Of a stretch of 64,000 bases of DNA, positions 7,528 to 16,071 are shown piece after piece. Each line of letters starts with the position of its first letter. Position 1 is the stretch's first letter. Below the pieces are notes generated by a model that did not search any database, was not told the DNA's origin, and saw nothing but the letters and a program-made list of their open reading frames with translations. The DNA lies in contig NZ_MDTQ01000001.1 in the NCBI RefSeq assembly GCF_001709345.1, forward strand, positions 2,615,955 to 2,679,954, in the 5' to 3' direction. This stretch comes from Terasakiispira papahanaumokuakeensis. Lineage in GTDB: Bacteria; Pseudomonadota; Gammaproteobacteria; Pseudomonadales; Halomonadaceae. Position numbers and translations under genes: made by a program.

Positions 7528-8139
7528 TCAACTGACCACCACCGCGGTTCCAGCACTGACCATCGCCGCACCCGCGCCTTTGTTGAGCCGCGCCATTGCC
7601 TGTGGTGTTTGGATCATCCGCCGCGCTTTGTTGGCCGCCAGCGCATAAGGGGTCACCACCGCAATGAGTACCGTCGCCGTAATCGCGGCCAGTTCAAAAA
7701 ATATCGGCACAGTGATCGCATGCATGTCCACAACCAAAGGCATAATCCCCATATAAAAAACAATGGTTTTAGGGTTTGCCAAGGTGGTGGTTAAGCCTCC
7801 CAAAACGGCAGCCATCAAGGAGCCTTCACGGTTCAGCTGAGTATTGCCCAGCGTCGGTCGCGACCGCCAGATTTTAATGCCCATATACGCCAGATAAAGA
7901 CCCCCAGCGATTTTCACCAGCAAAAAGGCTTCGCCCATGGTCTGCGCCAGTGCGGCCAACCCCAGTACAGCAAGAGCGAGATACGTCATGTCACCGATGA
8001 CCAAGCCAATCGCATAGCCTACAGCAGCTCGCTTCCCTTTTCCCAGTGTCCATCCCAGCAATCCCAAAATACCGGGGCCGGGAATAACCGCCGCCAGCAA
8101 CAAGGCACCAGCAAACGCTAATAGACTATCCAAAGACAT
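7528..8139 (-). CDS. LysE/RhtB-family amino-acid exporter
   Basis: Inner-membrane exporter of the LysE/RhtB family, which expels amino acids such as threonine, homoserine or lysine. The N-terminus carries the family motif (AAVIPGPGILGLLGWTLGKGKRAA) with the PGP turn, and about six hydrophobic segments span the 203 residues. AGGAGAG precedes the ATG. The C-terminal third, NKARRMIQTPQAMARLNKG, is the usual cytoplasmic loop before the last helix. The substrate cannot be read from the sequence. A second family member lies at about 17 kb. Confidence 0.88.
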   Translation of the reverse strand: MSLDSLLAFAGALLLAAVIPGPGILGLLGWTLGKGKRAAVGYAIGLVIGDMTYLALAVLGLAALAQTMGEAFLLVKIAGGLYLAYMGIKIWRSRPTLGNTQLNREGSLMAAVLGGLTTTLANPKTIVFYMGIMPLVVDMHAITVPIFFELAAITATVLIAVVTPYALAANKARRMIQTPQAMARLNKGAGAAMVSAGTAVVVS

Positions 8140-8262
8140 GCTCTCTCCTATGGGGTGAACTCACTCAGCGATGACTCACGATAAGATCGCGATAAAATCA
8201 TGCCCTAATATAACCCGATCCCATCTTATACTCCCACTGATCAGCCAGCAGCCCCCACTAAA

Positions 8263-8325
8263 GTGTGGTGTGCCGAATGCATGAGATTCGTTAGTCTCAC
8301 TTGCATCGACTGATGAACACCACAC
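8263..8325. promoter_or_regulatory. Nested stem-loop of unknown role
   Basis: Outer arms GTGTGGTGT (8263-8271) and ACACCACAC (8317-8325) enclose ATGCA/TGCAT (8277-8281, 8302-8306) and TGAGA/TCTCA (8282-8286, 8295-8299). Three nested helices with short internal loops suggest a folded RNA or a cruciform rather than chance. It lies 215 bp upstream of the AtoE-like gene and 124 bp upstream of the LysE gene on the other strand. It matches no riboswitch I know. Confidence 0.45.
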
Positions 8326-8360
8326 GCGTTATGGCTTGTCATGACAACATACAGGTTCAA

Positions 8361-8396
8361 CATTACGTACCCAACGGACATTGCGCACCCAACGAC
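8361..8396. repeat. Two tandem 18-bp repeats
   Basis: CATTACGTACCCAACGGA is followed directly by CATTGCGCACCCAACGAC, 14 of 18 positions identical. Confidence 0.75.
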
Positions 8397-8440
8397 AGCC
8401 CGAACAAAACAAGAGCCTGTATAAGATAACGGCCCGTACA

Positions 8441-8472
8441 AAAACGGTGTAACCCCAAAACGGTGTAACCCT
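8441..8472. repeat. Two tandem 16-bp repeats
   Basis: AAAACGGTGTAACCCC and AAAACGGTGTAACCCT are adjacent and differ at one position, 68 bp before the AtoE-like start. A partial third copy (AAAACAGC) follows. Confidence 0.85.
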
Positions 8473-8539
8473 AAAACAGCAATAATAAAAACGGCGCGAC
8501 GACAAGAACGACAGTGAAAACAACAATAAGGAAAAGACC

Positions 8540-9823
8540 ATGCAATGGTTTGTGAAAGGGGCAGTCCGGTTCATGGAGCGCTATCTGCCAGATCCTTTTG
8601 TGCTGGTATTACTCCTCACACTCATGGTGTTAGGGTTGGCGATTGGCGTACAAGGGATGCCTCCCATGGAGGCCCTCAACAGCTGGGGACAAGGGTTCTG
8701 GAACCTACTGACCTTTGCCATGCAAATGGCCTTAATTTTAGTGCTAGGGCACCTAGTCGCCTCCACCTCAGCAGTTCGACAATGTTTAAGCCTGTTGGCA
8801 AGGCGTTTGCCGGGACCCAAAAGTGCCATCATGGCCGTCACACTGGTCGCTTTGGTCGCGTCCTGGCTCAATTGGGGGTTTGGTCTGGTCGTCGGGGCTT
8901 TCTTCGCCCGGGCCATTGCGCGTGAGATTGCGGTTGATTACAAGCTATTAGTCGCATCGGCTTATTCAGGGTTTATCATCTGGCATGCGGGATTATCAGG
9001 CTCTATTCCACTGACATTAAATACTCCCGGACACTTTGCAGAAGCGGAAATCGGCCTGCTGCCCACAGCTGAGACTATTTTTGCGCCGTTTAACCTGGCC
9101 CTAGTGATCAGCTTGGTGATCATTCTCCCGCTACTCAACATGCTGATGCTGGACAAGAAGGCGCCGGGTCAAAAAATCGCTTTTCAAGATGAGGTGTTGC
9201 CGGAGGGCGGTCATGGCCCGCTCCTTCATCATCGCTGGCCACTGTATCTCATCGCGATCGTCATTCTGGCGTACTTGATTCCTTATTTTGTCCAGGGCGG
9301 CGGTTTGAACCTGAATATTCTCAATCTCCTCTTTTTGGCGATAGCACTCCTACTATTGGGTACGGCAAGTCGGTTTTTAGGCGCCCTTGGACCGGCAGTC
9401 AGCACGGCCAGCGGCATCCTGATTCAGTTTCCTTTTTATGCCGGCATCATGGCGTTAATGCAAAGCTCCGGATTAGCTCAGACGCTGGCACAAGGGTTTG
9501 TACAGACTGCCAATGCCGATACGCTCCCGGTGTGGAGTTTTCTATCGGCCGGCCTGATCAACCTACTGGTGCCTTCCGGAGGCGGCCAATGGGCGGTTCA
9601 AGCCCCAGTGATGTTGCCCGCAGCGGAGTTACTCAATGTTGATGTGGCGAAAGTGGCCATGGCCGTCGCCTGGGGAGATGCATGGACCAACTTGCTACAA
9701 CCCTTCTGGGCTCTACCTGTGTTGGCCATCGCCGGGCTGGGCGCCCGAGATATTATGGGCTATTGCCTGATTCAGCTCATGGTGTCTGGCTTAGTCATCA
9801 GCTTAGGGCTTTATTTCATCTAA
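8540..9823 (+). CDS. AtoE-family short-chain fatty acid transporter
   Basis: Membrane protein of the AtoE/short-chain fatty acid transporter family (E. coli AtoE imports short-chain fatty acids such as acetoacetate and butyrate). Characteristic segments are the N-terminal MQWFVKGAVRFMERYLPDPFV, the SWLNWGFGLVVGAF stretch, HAGLSGSIPLT, and LINLLVPSGGGQWAVQAP near the C-terminus. About ten hydrophobic segments fit an inner-membrane carrier; 427 aa is normal. AAGGA precedes the ATG. No ato catabolic genes adjoin it, so the true substrate is inferred from family only. Confidence 0.9.
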   Translation: MQWFVKGAVRFMERYLPDPFVLVLLLTLMVLGLAIGVQGMPPMEALNSWGQGFWNLLTFAMQMALILVLGHLVASTSAVRQCLSLLARRLPGPKSAIMAVTLVALVASWLNWGFGLVVGAFFARAIAREIAVDYKLLVASAYSGFIIWHAGLSGSIPLTLNTPGHFAEAEIGLLPTAETIFAPFNLALVISLVIILPLLNMLMLDKKAPGQKIAFQDEVLPEGGHGPLLHHRWPLYLIAIVILAYLIPYFVQGGGLNLNILNLLFLAIALLLLGTASRFLGALGPAVSTASGILIQFPFYAGIMALMQSSGLAQTLAQGFVQTANADTLPVWSFLSAGLINLLVPSGGGQWAVQAPVMLPAAELLNVDVAKVAMAVAWGDAWTNLLQPFWALPVLAIAGLGARDIMGYCLIQLMVSGLVISLGLYFI

Positions 9824-9888
9824 TACGGCTGAATCGAATCGAACAAGAGCAGGCGTAACACACCCAAGCCCGTGGCCAGGAGCCGCTG

Positions 9889-10422
9889 ATGAAAACAATA
9901 GAAACCCATCTCAGTCAGTATGCAGCCTACCACCGGGATTGGCGTAATATTCAGACTCATCTGGTCGGTATTCCGATGATTGTTCTGGCCGTGACCATCT
10001 TGCTATCACGCCCAGTGTTCACCATCTTGAGCGGATGGCCGATCACCCCTGCACTATGGGTGGCTTCTGCGTTGAGCTTATTTTATCTACGTCTGGATCG
10101 TCGCTTGGGCGTATTGATGGCGGCTTACCTCGGACTCAACCTACTGATCAGCCATTGGATCGCTCAGGGATCAACGACGATTTGGCTCAGCAGTGGCCTG
10201 AGCCTGTTTGTCGTCGGTTGGATCTTCCAGTTGATCGGCCATTACTACGAGGGCCGTAAACCGGCGTTTGTCGATGATGTCATCGGCCTCATCATTGGGC
10301 CACTCTTTGTCGCCGCCGAGCTGCTGTTCTTATGGGGAGCCTACTCACAACTCGAAGCCAGTATCACCGCACTCGCGGGGCCGGTGCGTCGTCGCCCTCC
10401 GGCCCGCTCAATGGACTCATAA
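9889..10422 (+). CDS. Mpo1-like (DUF962) membrane protein
   Basis: DUF962/Mpo1 family. Yeast Mpo1 is an iron-dependent dioxygenase that performs alpha-oxidation of 2-hydroxy fatty acids in phytosphingosine breakdown. The two histidine signatures are present: YHRDWRNIQTHLVGIP near residue 15 and GHYYEGRKPAFVDD near residue 110, with four hydrophobic segments. An AGGAG precedes the ATG. Bacterial members are uncharacterised, so the enzymatic role is only a family inference. The gene ends 12 bp from the convergent CDF gene. Confidence 0.85.
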   Translation: MKTIETHLSQYAAYHRDWRNIQTHLVGIPMIVLAVTILLSRPVFTILSGWPITPALWVASALSLFYLRLDRRLGVLMAAYLGLNLLISHWIAQGSTTIWLSSGLSLFVVGWIFQLIGHYYEGRKPAFVDDVIGLIIGPLFVAAELLFLWGAYSQLEASITALAGPVRRRPPARSMDS

Positions 10423-10434
10423 TAAGATTAAATC

Positions 10435-11382
10435 TCACGATGGCGTTGTACTGGGGGAATCGGCACGCAAATCCACATCGCGATAAGATTCAGCTTCAAT
10501 AAAAACGCGTTTGACGACGGGAGAAGTCTGCTTAATATTGCGATCGAGTTCGGCAATCGCCTGCTCGATCTCGGCGGCAGTGCTGCCTCGTTTGAAGCGC
10601 ACACTGATGTTCACCAGGACAAAATCAGGCCCCATGTGCATGGTCAAGACTTCGTGCACCGCATCGACCAGTGAGGCTTGCTGCACTTGTGAGCGAATAT
10701 GCTGGATCACCACTTGATTGGCACTTTCACCAATCAAAAGCCCTTTGGTTTCAACAGCGAGCCAGATCGCGGTTCCTGCCAGAATCAAACCAATCAGAAT
10801 CGACGCAATACCATCAAATACAGGGTTACCCGTCAGCTGGCTGAGGGCCACACCCGCCAAGGCCACCAGTAGCCCAATCATTGCGGCCGAATCTTCAAAC
10901 ACCACCATAAATAGTGAAGGATCTTTACCACGCTGCACGGCTTCCAAGTAGCCCCATTTACCTTTGGTTTTGCGAAACGCATTCAAAGCAAAAACCCATG
11001 AAGCCCCTTCAAACACCAAGCCTAGCGCCAACACAATGTAGTTCACTATGGGTGATGTCATCGGCTCCGGCTCAAGTACATGCAGGATACCCTCATAGAG
11101 TGAAACTCCGGCGCCAATGGCAAAAATCAAAATCGCGACGACAAAGCTCCAAAAGTACACTTCTTTACCATAACCGAAGGGGAACTGATCATCTGGGGGT
11201 CTTTGCGCCCGCTTCATGCCCAGCAATAACAACACCTGATTGCCTGTATCCACCACAGAGTGAATCCCTTCAGACAGCATTGCAGAACTACCGGTGATCC
11301 CTCCGGCAATAAATTTGGTGACGGCAATCAATAAATTACCGGCCATTGCGGCATAAATCACCGACTTGGACTCACTGGCCAT
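10435..11382 (-). CDS. Cation diffusion facilitator (ZnT9-like CDF transporter)
   Basis: CDF-family proton/divalent-metal antiporter of the inner membrane. Helix 2 carries the metal-site pattern HSVVDTGNQ (H41, D45) and helix 5 has an acidic pair FEDSAAMIG (E163, D164) in place of the classical HxxxD, which resembles the ZnT9-like branch. The cytoplasmic C-terminal metal-chaperone-like domain covers about residues 210-300. CAGGAG precedes the ATG. Zinc, iron or manganese are possible substrates; the sequence alone does not decide. Confidence 0.88.
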   Translation of the reverse strand: MASESKSVIYAAMAGNLLIAVTKFIAGGITGSSAMLSEGIHSVVDTGNQVLLLLGMKRAQRPPDDQFPFGYGKEVYFWSFVVAILIFAIGAGVSLYEGILHVLEPEPMTSPIVNYIVLALGLVFEGASWVFALNAFRKTKGKWGYLEAVQRGKDPSLFMVVFEDSAAMIGLLVALAGVALSQLTGNPVFDGIASILIGLILAGTAIWLAVETKGLLIGESANQVVIQHIRSQVQQASLVDAVHEVLTMHMGPDFVLVNISVRFKRGSTAAEIEQAIAELDRNIKQTSPVVKRVFIEAESYRDVDLRADSPSTTPS

Positions 11383-11666
11383 ACAACACTCCTGATTAAG
11401 AACTCAACACAGCTCAGCACAACATCCAGCATGATAAGGCGGCCTGGATAAGGCTCAATTATGTCTAAAATTTAATTGTTCATGAGATGAGTCGTTCATG
11501 AGATCAATGGTTCATAAAATGAATTGTTCATAAGATTTAATTGTCCCATCTGCGTTATGCTATGCACCAGTCATAGGCTTGCGACATGGCGGCAGCAAGC
11601 CGAAGGTTGTGCGGTTGATCGTCGACAGCCGACCTCGTATCCCCTCACTGATTCTCAAGGACGCTT
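11383..11666. other. Divergent gap between CDF and tyrB
   Basis: A 284-bp divergent intergenic region. Its centre is taken up by four 16-bp direct repeats (11474-11537); a GC-richer stretch leads to the tyrB ribosome-binding site. No clear promoter hexamers or coding sequence were found. Confidence 0.6.
11474..11537. repeat. Four tandem degenerate 16-bp repeats
   Basis: AATTGTTCATGAGATG, AGTCGTTCATGAGATC, AATGGTTCATAAAATG and AATTGTTCATAAGATT follow one another without a gap; a truncated fifth (TAATTGTCCCAT) may follow. The common core is GTTCATRARAT. The array sits about 130 bp upstream of tyrB. Confidence 0.9.
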
Positions 11667-12860
11667 ATGTTTAAGCATGTGCCCCCCTATGCCGGAGACC
11701 CGATCCTCTCATTGGTTGAGTCCTATAAGCAGGACCCCCGCGAGCAAAAGGTCAACCTAAGTATCGGCGTTTATTATGATGAGCAGGGCCTCGTTCCCAT
11801 TCCCGCTGCGTTACGCGAAGTGCAACAAGCCTTCAAACCGAGTACTGAAGGCGAGCTGTACTTACCGATGGAAGGCTATGCCCCTTATCGAAAAGCGGTC
11901 CAGCACCTGATCTTCGGCGCAGATAGCCCCGCACTGGCCGACGAGCGTATCGCCACAATTCAGAGCCTGGGCGGATCTGGCGCCTTGATGATTGGGGCTG
12001 ATTTCCTCAAACATTACTTCCCTCAATCAGAAGTCTGGGTCAGTACGCCCACCTGGGAAAACCATATTGCGATTTTCCAAGGGGCAGGCTTCAAAACTCA
12101 CGCCTACCCCTACTTCGACCCTGAAACGGGTGGCGTCGATCTTGAGGCCATGCTCAATAGTCTCAAGCAGTTGCCCGCACAAAGCATCGTGTTGCTTCAC
12201 CCTTGCTGTCACAATCCAACAGGCGCCGACTTAACCCCAGCGCAGTGGGATCAAGTCTTAGATGTTATTGAAGCCGGTGAACTGATTGCCTTTATGGACA
12301 TGGCCTACCAAGGGCTAGGTGACAGTATGGAGGCCGATACCTATGCCATCCGTGCACTCACCGCTCGCGGCTACCCCTTCCTACTGAGCAACTCTTTTTC
12401 AAAGGTATTCTCACTGTATGCTGAGCGGGTTGGGGCCTTATCCATCATCTGCTCAAATGCAGAAACGGCAGAACGCGTACTCGGGCAGTTAAAAGCCACG
12501 GTGCGTCGTAACTATTCCAGCCCAGCAAAACATGGCGCGCGCCTGGTCAGTGAAGTCCTGAATGACGCGCGACTCAATGCCCAATGGCAAACCGAAGTGG
12601 CAGAAATGCGCCAGCGCCTAGTCAGTATGCGCGAACAACTGGTGTCGGCCTTATCATCGGCACTGCCTGATCAGGATTTCAGCTATATGACTCAGCAAAA
12701 AGGGATGTTCAGTTATACCGGCTTAAGCCCAGCACAAGTGGTCCGCTTGCGCGATGAGCATGGTGTCTACCTGATTGACAGTGGCCGTATGTGTGTTGCG
12801 GGTTTGAATCAACGCAATATTGAAACCGTGGCACAAGCTATCGCCAAGGTGTCCGCTTAA
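11667..12860 (+). CDS. tyrB: Aromatic amino acid / aspartate aminotransferase
   Basis: Class I PLP aminotransferase that transfers amino groups from glutamate to aromatic 2-oxo acids or oxaloacetate. The PLP lysine is K246 in SNSFSKVFSLYAERVGAL, close to K247 of E. coli TyrB; HNPTGADL supplies the conserved Asn and the C-terminal SGRMCVAGLNQRN has the carboxylate-binding arginine. Length 397 aa fits AspC/TyrB. AAGGA precedes the ATG. TyrB and AspC are hard to tell apart; the MFKHVPPYAGDPIL start favours TyrB. A bidirectional terminator follows. Confidence 0.92.
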   Translation: MFKHVPPYAGDPILSLVESYKQDPREQKVNLSIGVYYDEQGLVPIPAALREVQQAFKPSTEGELYLPMEGYAPYRKAVQHLIFGADSPALADERIATIQSLGGSGALMIGADFLKHYFPQSEVWVSTPTWENHIAIFQGAGFKTHAYPYFDPETGGVDLEAMLNSLKQLPAQSIVLLHPCCHNPTGADLTPAQWDQVLDVIEAGELIAFMDMAYQGLGDSMEADTYAIRALTARGYPFLLSNSFSKVFSLYAERVGALSIICSNAETAERVLGQLKATVRRNYSSPAKHGARLVSEVLNDARLNAQWQTEVAEMRQRLVSMREQLVSALSSALPDQDFSYMTQQKGMFSYTGLSPAQVVRLRDEHGVYLIDSGRMCVAGLNQRNIETVAQAIAKVSA

Positions 12861-12883
12861 TCTCATCGCGTGAGTCTTGCTAA

Positions 12884-12943
12884 ACTTATATGATCAAAAC
12901 TTATATGATCAAAACTCGCCTGATCTAAACATCACCTGATGTC
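12884..12943. repeat. Four tandem 15-bp repeats after tyrB
   Basis: ACTTATATGATCAAA occurs twice exactly (12884-12898, 12899-12913), followed by ACTCGCCTGATCTAA and ACATCACCTGATGTC. The array lies between the tyrB stop and the terminator. Confidence 0.88.
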
Positions 12944-12950
12944 ATCAGGC

Positions 12951-12991
12951 AAAAAAACCGGCGGCTGAGTTAAACTCAACCGCCGGTTTTT
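12951..12991. terminator. Bidirectional terminator between tyrB and the GST gene
   Basis: AAACCGGCGG pairs with CCGCCGGTTT around an inner TGAGT/ACTCA helix. It has a T-run on the + strand and an A-run upstream, so it can terminate both tyrB and the convergent GST gene. Confidence 0.9.
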
Positions 12992-13010
12992 GATGAGGAT
13001 GGCACCGGAC

Positions 13011-13877
13011 TTACGCCTGACGTTTATCCTCGGTATTCAGTTCAAAGTCACTGGCGTCGTGCCGCTCATGTAACTGCTCATGAAGCTCACCGAACGTTCG
13101 ATTCACCATACGACCGCGCTGCACAGCAGGACGGGCATCAATCTCTTTCGCCCAGCGCATCACGTGGGTGTAGTCTTCCACTTGTAGAAATTCCGCTGCA
13201 TCGTACAAGCGCCCCAGCACCAACTGACCATACCAAGGCCAATTAGCCATATCTGCAATCGTATATTCATCGCCCGCCAGATAACGGTGATCGGCCAGAT
13301 GGCGATTCAAAACATCCAGCTGGCGTTTGGTTTCCATCGCATAGCGATTGATCGGGTACTCTAATTTCTCTGGCGCATAGCTGTAAAAATGACCAAAGCC
13401 ACCCCCCACAAAAGGCGCACTGCCCATCTGCCAGAACAGCCAATTCATGGTTTCAGTGCGGGCAGGGATCGACTGAGGTAAAAAGGCATCAAACTTTTCC
13501 GCCAGATAAAACAAAATCGAGCCTGACTCAAAAACACGGGTCGGCGTTTCTGTGGAATGATCCATCAAGGCCGGTATTTTTGAGTTGGGGTTAGCCGCCA
13601 CAAAGCCACTGCCAAACTGATCACCTTCACCAATATTAATCAGCCAAGCATCATATTCAGCCGGATAACCCTCAGCCAACAGTTCTTCGAACATAATGTT
13701 CGCTTTCACACCATTGGGCGTTGCCAATGAATAGAGCTGGAAAGGGTGACGCCCTACCGGCAATGTTTTGTCGTGAGTCGGCCCAGCAATAGGACGATTA
13801 ATACTGGCAAACTTGCCACCACTGGCTTGCTCCCATTGCCATACTTTTGGCGGGGTATAGCTTGAATCTTGGCTCAT
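13011..13877 (-). CDS. yghU: YghU-like glutathione S-transferase / disulfide oxidoreductase
   Basis: Member of the nu-class GST group typified by E. coli YghU, which binds two glutathiones and has disulfide-bond reductase activity. The N-terminal extension (PPKVWQWEQASGGKFASINRPIAGPTH) and the thioredoxin-like segment LYSLATPNGVKANIMFEEL are characteristic; the ESGSILFYLAEKF motif forms the glutathione site, and an all-alpha domain follows from about residue 135. 288 aa matches YghU. It may add to the thiol and peroxide defence seen near ohr, though the genes are not adjacent. Confidence 0.92.
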   Translation of the reverse strand: MSQDSSYTPPKVWQWEQASGGKFASINRPIAGPTHDKTLPVGRHPFQLYSLATPNGVKANIMFEELLAEGYPAEYDAWLINIGEGDQFGSGFVAANPNSKIPALMDHSTETPTRVFESGSILFYLAEKFDAFLPQSIPARTETMNWLFWQMGSAPFVGGGFGHFYSYAPEKLEYPINRYAMETKRQLDVLNRHLADHRYLAGDEYTIADMANWPWYGQLVLGRLYDAAEFLQVEDYTHVMRWAKEIDARPAVQRGRMVNRTFGELHEQLHERHDASDFELNTEDKRQA

Positions 13878-13957
13878 AATCGCTCCCGAGGTTTCACTCT
13901 AGTCGTTGATGCCCTTTATCATGGGGTCAGATGATCAACATTCAAGCAAGCCAAGGG

Positions 13958-13987
13958 GCGGTGTCAAAAGGTGCGGTGTCAAAAGGC
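13958..13987. repeat. Two tandem 15-bp repeats
   Basis: GCGGTGTCAAAAGGT and GCGGTGTCAAAAGGC are adjacent, 14 of 15 positions identical, ending just before the 3' end of the ABM-domain gene. Confidence 0.85.
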
Positions 13988-13993
13988 ACAGCA

Positions 13994-14326
13994 CTAATCG
14001 GGCTTCCCTTGGTGAAAGAGCTGGCGCTGTAGCTCATCATCGGTAACGGTCATTTCATAGACGGTATGAGAGGTCTCAAGACAGTCCCTCATAAGCTGAC
14101 GAGTGTTGATAAAATCGTCATCGTCAAGTTGGCGACTGGCCGCCCACTGTTCGCGGCTTGGCCATTGGGCATACCCAACAAAGCGCCCTGGATGATCGGT
14201 CAGGTGTAAGCGCGACCCATAGCTGTCACAACGCTCATAAAACATCTGCGTGACCTGCCGCCAGGCGTGTCTAAAAGCGGTTTCCTGACCGGCTTTGACT
14301 TGAAACTCATACACCGCAATAAACAT
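13994..14326 (-). CDS. Antibiotic biosynthesis monooxygenase (ABM)-domain protein
   Basis: Small 110-aa protein with the dimeric alpha/beta-barrel fold of the ABM family (MFIAVYEFQVKAGQETAFRHAWRQVTQ at the start; GYAQWPSREQWAASRQL in the middle). Family members include heme-degrading and quinol monooxygenases but many have no known activity. AGGAC precedes the ATG and the gene starts 17 bp after rluF on the same strand, so it may be cotranscribed. No function can be stated. Confidence 0.8.
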   Translation of the reverse strand: MFIAVYEFQVKAGQETAFRHAWRQVTQMFYERCDSYGSRLHLTDHPGRFVGYAQWPSREQWAASRQLDDDDFINTRQLMRDCLETSHTVYEMTVTDDELQRQLFHQGKPD

Positions 14327-14343
14327 GACAAGTCCTCAATTCA

Positions 14344-15420
14344 TTAGCGTTGACGCGATTTAGACCCCCGTACGGCAGGCCCTTTACGCCCTTGCCCGGT
14401 CCGATGACTATTACTGTTTTTACCGGCGCCCTGAGCCGCCTTTTTGCCCGATCCCGGTTTGCCCGACCCCGGTTTGCTCGATCCCGGACGTCCCGCGCCT
14501 TTACCGCCTGAACCTTGCGCATTTTTGCCCTTAAAGGGTCGTTTTCCCGCCTTCCCAGCGGGAGCACCTTGACCGCGGGGCGGGTGACCGGATGACGCCG
14601 TTTTCTGTTGGGTTCTAGAGGACTTGGCTCCAGTACGCTTGGTTCCAGCAGGTTTGGTTTGACGAGGCTTTGAGCGACGGCGTCCTGGCGCGGCTTCTGA
14701 AGAAGAACCTTCAATAGATTTCAGCAGTACACTCAGTTCTTTATCGGTCAAATCACGCCACTCACCCACAGGTAAACCTTTTAGGGTGACATTCATGATG
14801 CGCACCCGTTCCAGCTGTGTCACTTCATAGCCGAAATATTCACACATCCGCCGAATCTGTCGATTCAACCCTTGCACTAAGGTGATCCGAAAGACATGAC
14901 TGGATTCCTGGCTCACCGGACACTGACGCGTCATCGTGCCGAGGATAGGCACCCCGCCCGCCATCCCCTGGATGAAAGCCTCAGTGATCGGCTTATTCAC
15001 CTGAACTAAATACTCTTTCTCGTGCTGATTCCCCGCCCGGAGGATCTTATTGACCAGATCGCCGTTATTGGTCAGGAAAATTAAGCCTTGAGAGTCTTTA
15101 TCCAAACGCCCAATAGGAAAAATACGAACACCGTGTTTGACAAAATCAACGATATTGGACTTTTCGCTCGATTCAGTGGTACTGACAATGCCAACGGGTT
15201 TATTCAGGGCAATAAATACCAAATTTTCTTCGCCCTGAGGCTCGATTTCCTGGCCATTCACGCGCACCGTATCGCGAGGACCGACTTTGTCCCCCACGGT
15301 GGCTCGACGCCCGTTAATGAACACATTGCCTTGCTCAATATAGCGATCCGCCTCACGACGAGAACAAATACCGCTTTCACTGATGTATTTATTCAGTCGT
15401 GTTTGCGCATTTTTCATCAT
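14344..15420 (-). CDS. rluF: 23S rRNA pseudouridine synthase RluF with long basic tail
   Basis: RsuA-family pseudouridine synthase; RluF modifies U2604 (and U2605) of 23S rRNA and can modify tRNA-Tyr. An S4 RNA-binding domain covers residues 8-65 ([21 protein letters not shown]); the catalytic aspartate is D107 in GRLDKDSQG; the [15 protein letters not shown] motif follows near residue 183. From about residue 240 a Lys/Arg/Gly/Ser-rich disordered tail of nearly 120 residues replaces the shorter tail of the E. coli protein (290 aa in total) and contains an in-frame 15-bp repeat array. Start is ATGATG, so 15417 is equally possible. Confidence 0.93.
   Translation of the reverse strand: MMKNAQTRLNKYISESGICSRREADRYIEQGNVFINGRRATVGDKVGPRDTVRVNGQEIEPQGEENLVFIALNKPVGIVSTTESSEKSNIVDFVKHGVRIFPIGRLDKDSQGLIFLTNNGDLVNKILRAGNQHEKEYLVQVNKPITEAFIQGMAGGVPILGTMTRQCPVSQESSHVFRITLVQGLNRQIRRMCEYFGYEVTQLERVRIMNVTLKGLPVGEWRDLTDKELSVLLKSIEGSSSEAAPGRRRSKPRQTKPAGTKRTGAKSSRTQQKTASSGHPPRGQGAPAGKAGKRPFKGKNAQGSGGKGAGRPGSSKPGSGKPGSGKKAAQGAGKNSNSHRTGQGRKGPAVRGSKSRQR
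14443..14487. repeat. Three in-frame 15-bp repeats in the RluF tail
   Basis: TTTGCCCGATCCCGG, TTTGCCCGACCCCGG and TTTGCTCGATCCCGG, read on the + strand, encode the pentapeptides [10 protein letters not shown] and PGSSK in the RluF C-terminal tail. The unit keeps reading frame. Confidence 0.9.
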
Positions 15421-15537
15421 AAAAACAAACCTTCACCGCTAGGCGGTTCTAAAACGGGACAAAAGACATCAAAACACAATAACAGCCCTGCCAAGGCTGC
15501 CTGCATTATGACGCATAAGCGCCATCACCGTGCACCA

Positions 15538-16032
15538 TTAGATCACCGGATGACGACGGCGAAAGTAATGTAAGGAAGGGATCGCCAACCCAAAAGTAAT
15601 CGCAAATAAAATACTGAGGGTATGCACCCCATTGGTCAAAAAGCGCGCCACTAGCTCATCAGAAGCACCGTGCTCACTCATCGACACTAACGTGATCATG
15701 GTTTCGTAAGCATAGGTGCCTGGAATCATCGGAATAATAGCCGGTACGGTATATACCGGGCGCGGCATCCAGTGACGCCGAGACCAAAACACACCGAGAA
15801 TCCCCATCAGCGTTGCGGCAACAAAAGTAGCCAATCCAATCGACACATCAAAGCCTTGCATCAAAAATGCTCTGAAGCTATAGGTCAAAGCACCGCCTAG
15901 CGCACAAAATTTCAATGCCTGGCGCGGTACATTGAAGATCATGGCAAACCCCGCTGCGGGTAATGCAGCCAGTAGCGCGTCGATAATGGCTTGATCCCAG
16001 TGCCAGTGCCCAATCTCCATCACGATCTCCAT
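15538..16032 (-). CDS. yjjB: Threonine/serine exporter small subunit, YjjB-like
   Basis: Five-helix membrane protein equivalent to the C-terminal half of ThrE-type threonine/serine exporters (YjjB; DUF3815). Recognisable segments are AGFAMIFNVPRQALKFCALGGALTYSFR and VPAIIPMIPGTYAYE. In E. coli YjjP and YjjB together export succinate. It follows yjjP on the same strand with a 39-bp gap, consistent with a two-subunit transporter. The start could instead be the internal ATG at 16020, which has a GGAG closer to ideal spacing. Confidence 0.88.
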   Translation of the reverse strand: MEIVMEIGHWHWDQAIIDALLAALPAAGFAMIFNVPRQALKFCALGGALTYSFRAFLMQGFDVSIGLATFVAATLMGILGVFWSRRHWMPRPVYTVPAIIPMIPGTYAYETMITLVSMSEHGASDELVARFLTNGVHTLSILFAITFGLAIPSLHYFRRRHPVI

Positions 16033-16071
16033 GCCCCCTTGGTGTTATTTCGTTTCGCCTCAACCCACGCC

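Larger units (their letters stand above)
8140..8539. other. Intergenic region with nested hairpin and repeats
   Basis: The 400-bp divergent gap between the LysE gene and the AtoE-like gene. It contains a nested stem structure (8263-8325) and two separate short direct-repeat pairs (8361-8396 and 8441-8472). No protein gene is convincing. Promoters for both flanking genes must lie here, but I see no strong consensus hexamers. Confidence 0.6.

Noticed and set aside
8545..8925. 126-codon frame inside the AtoE-like gene
   Set aside because: Frame-shifted shadow; the real frame contains all the conserved membrane motifs.
14307..14714. Open frame of about 135 codons antiparallel-phase to rluF, rich in Pro/Arg/Asn repeats
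   Set aside because: It is an alternate frame of the repetitive rluF tail and has no domain or ribosome-binding site; repeats keep several frames open.
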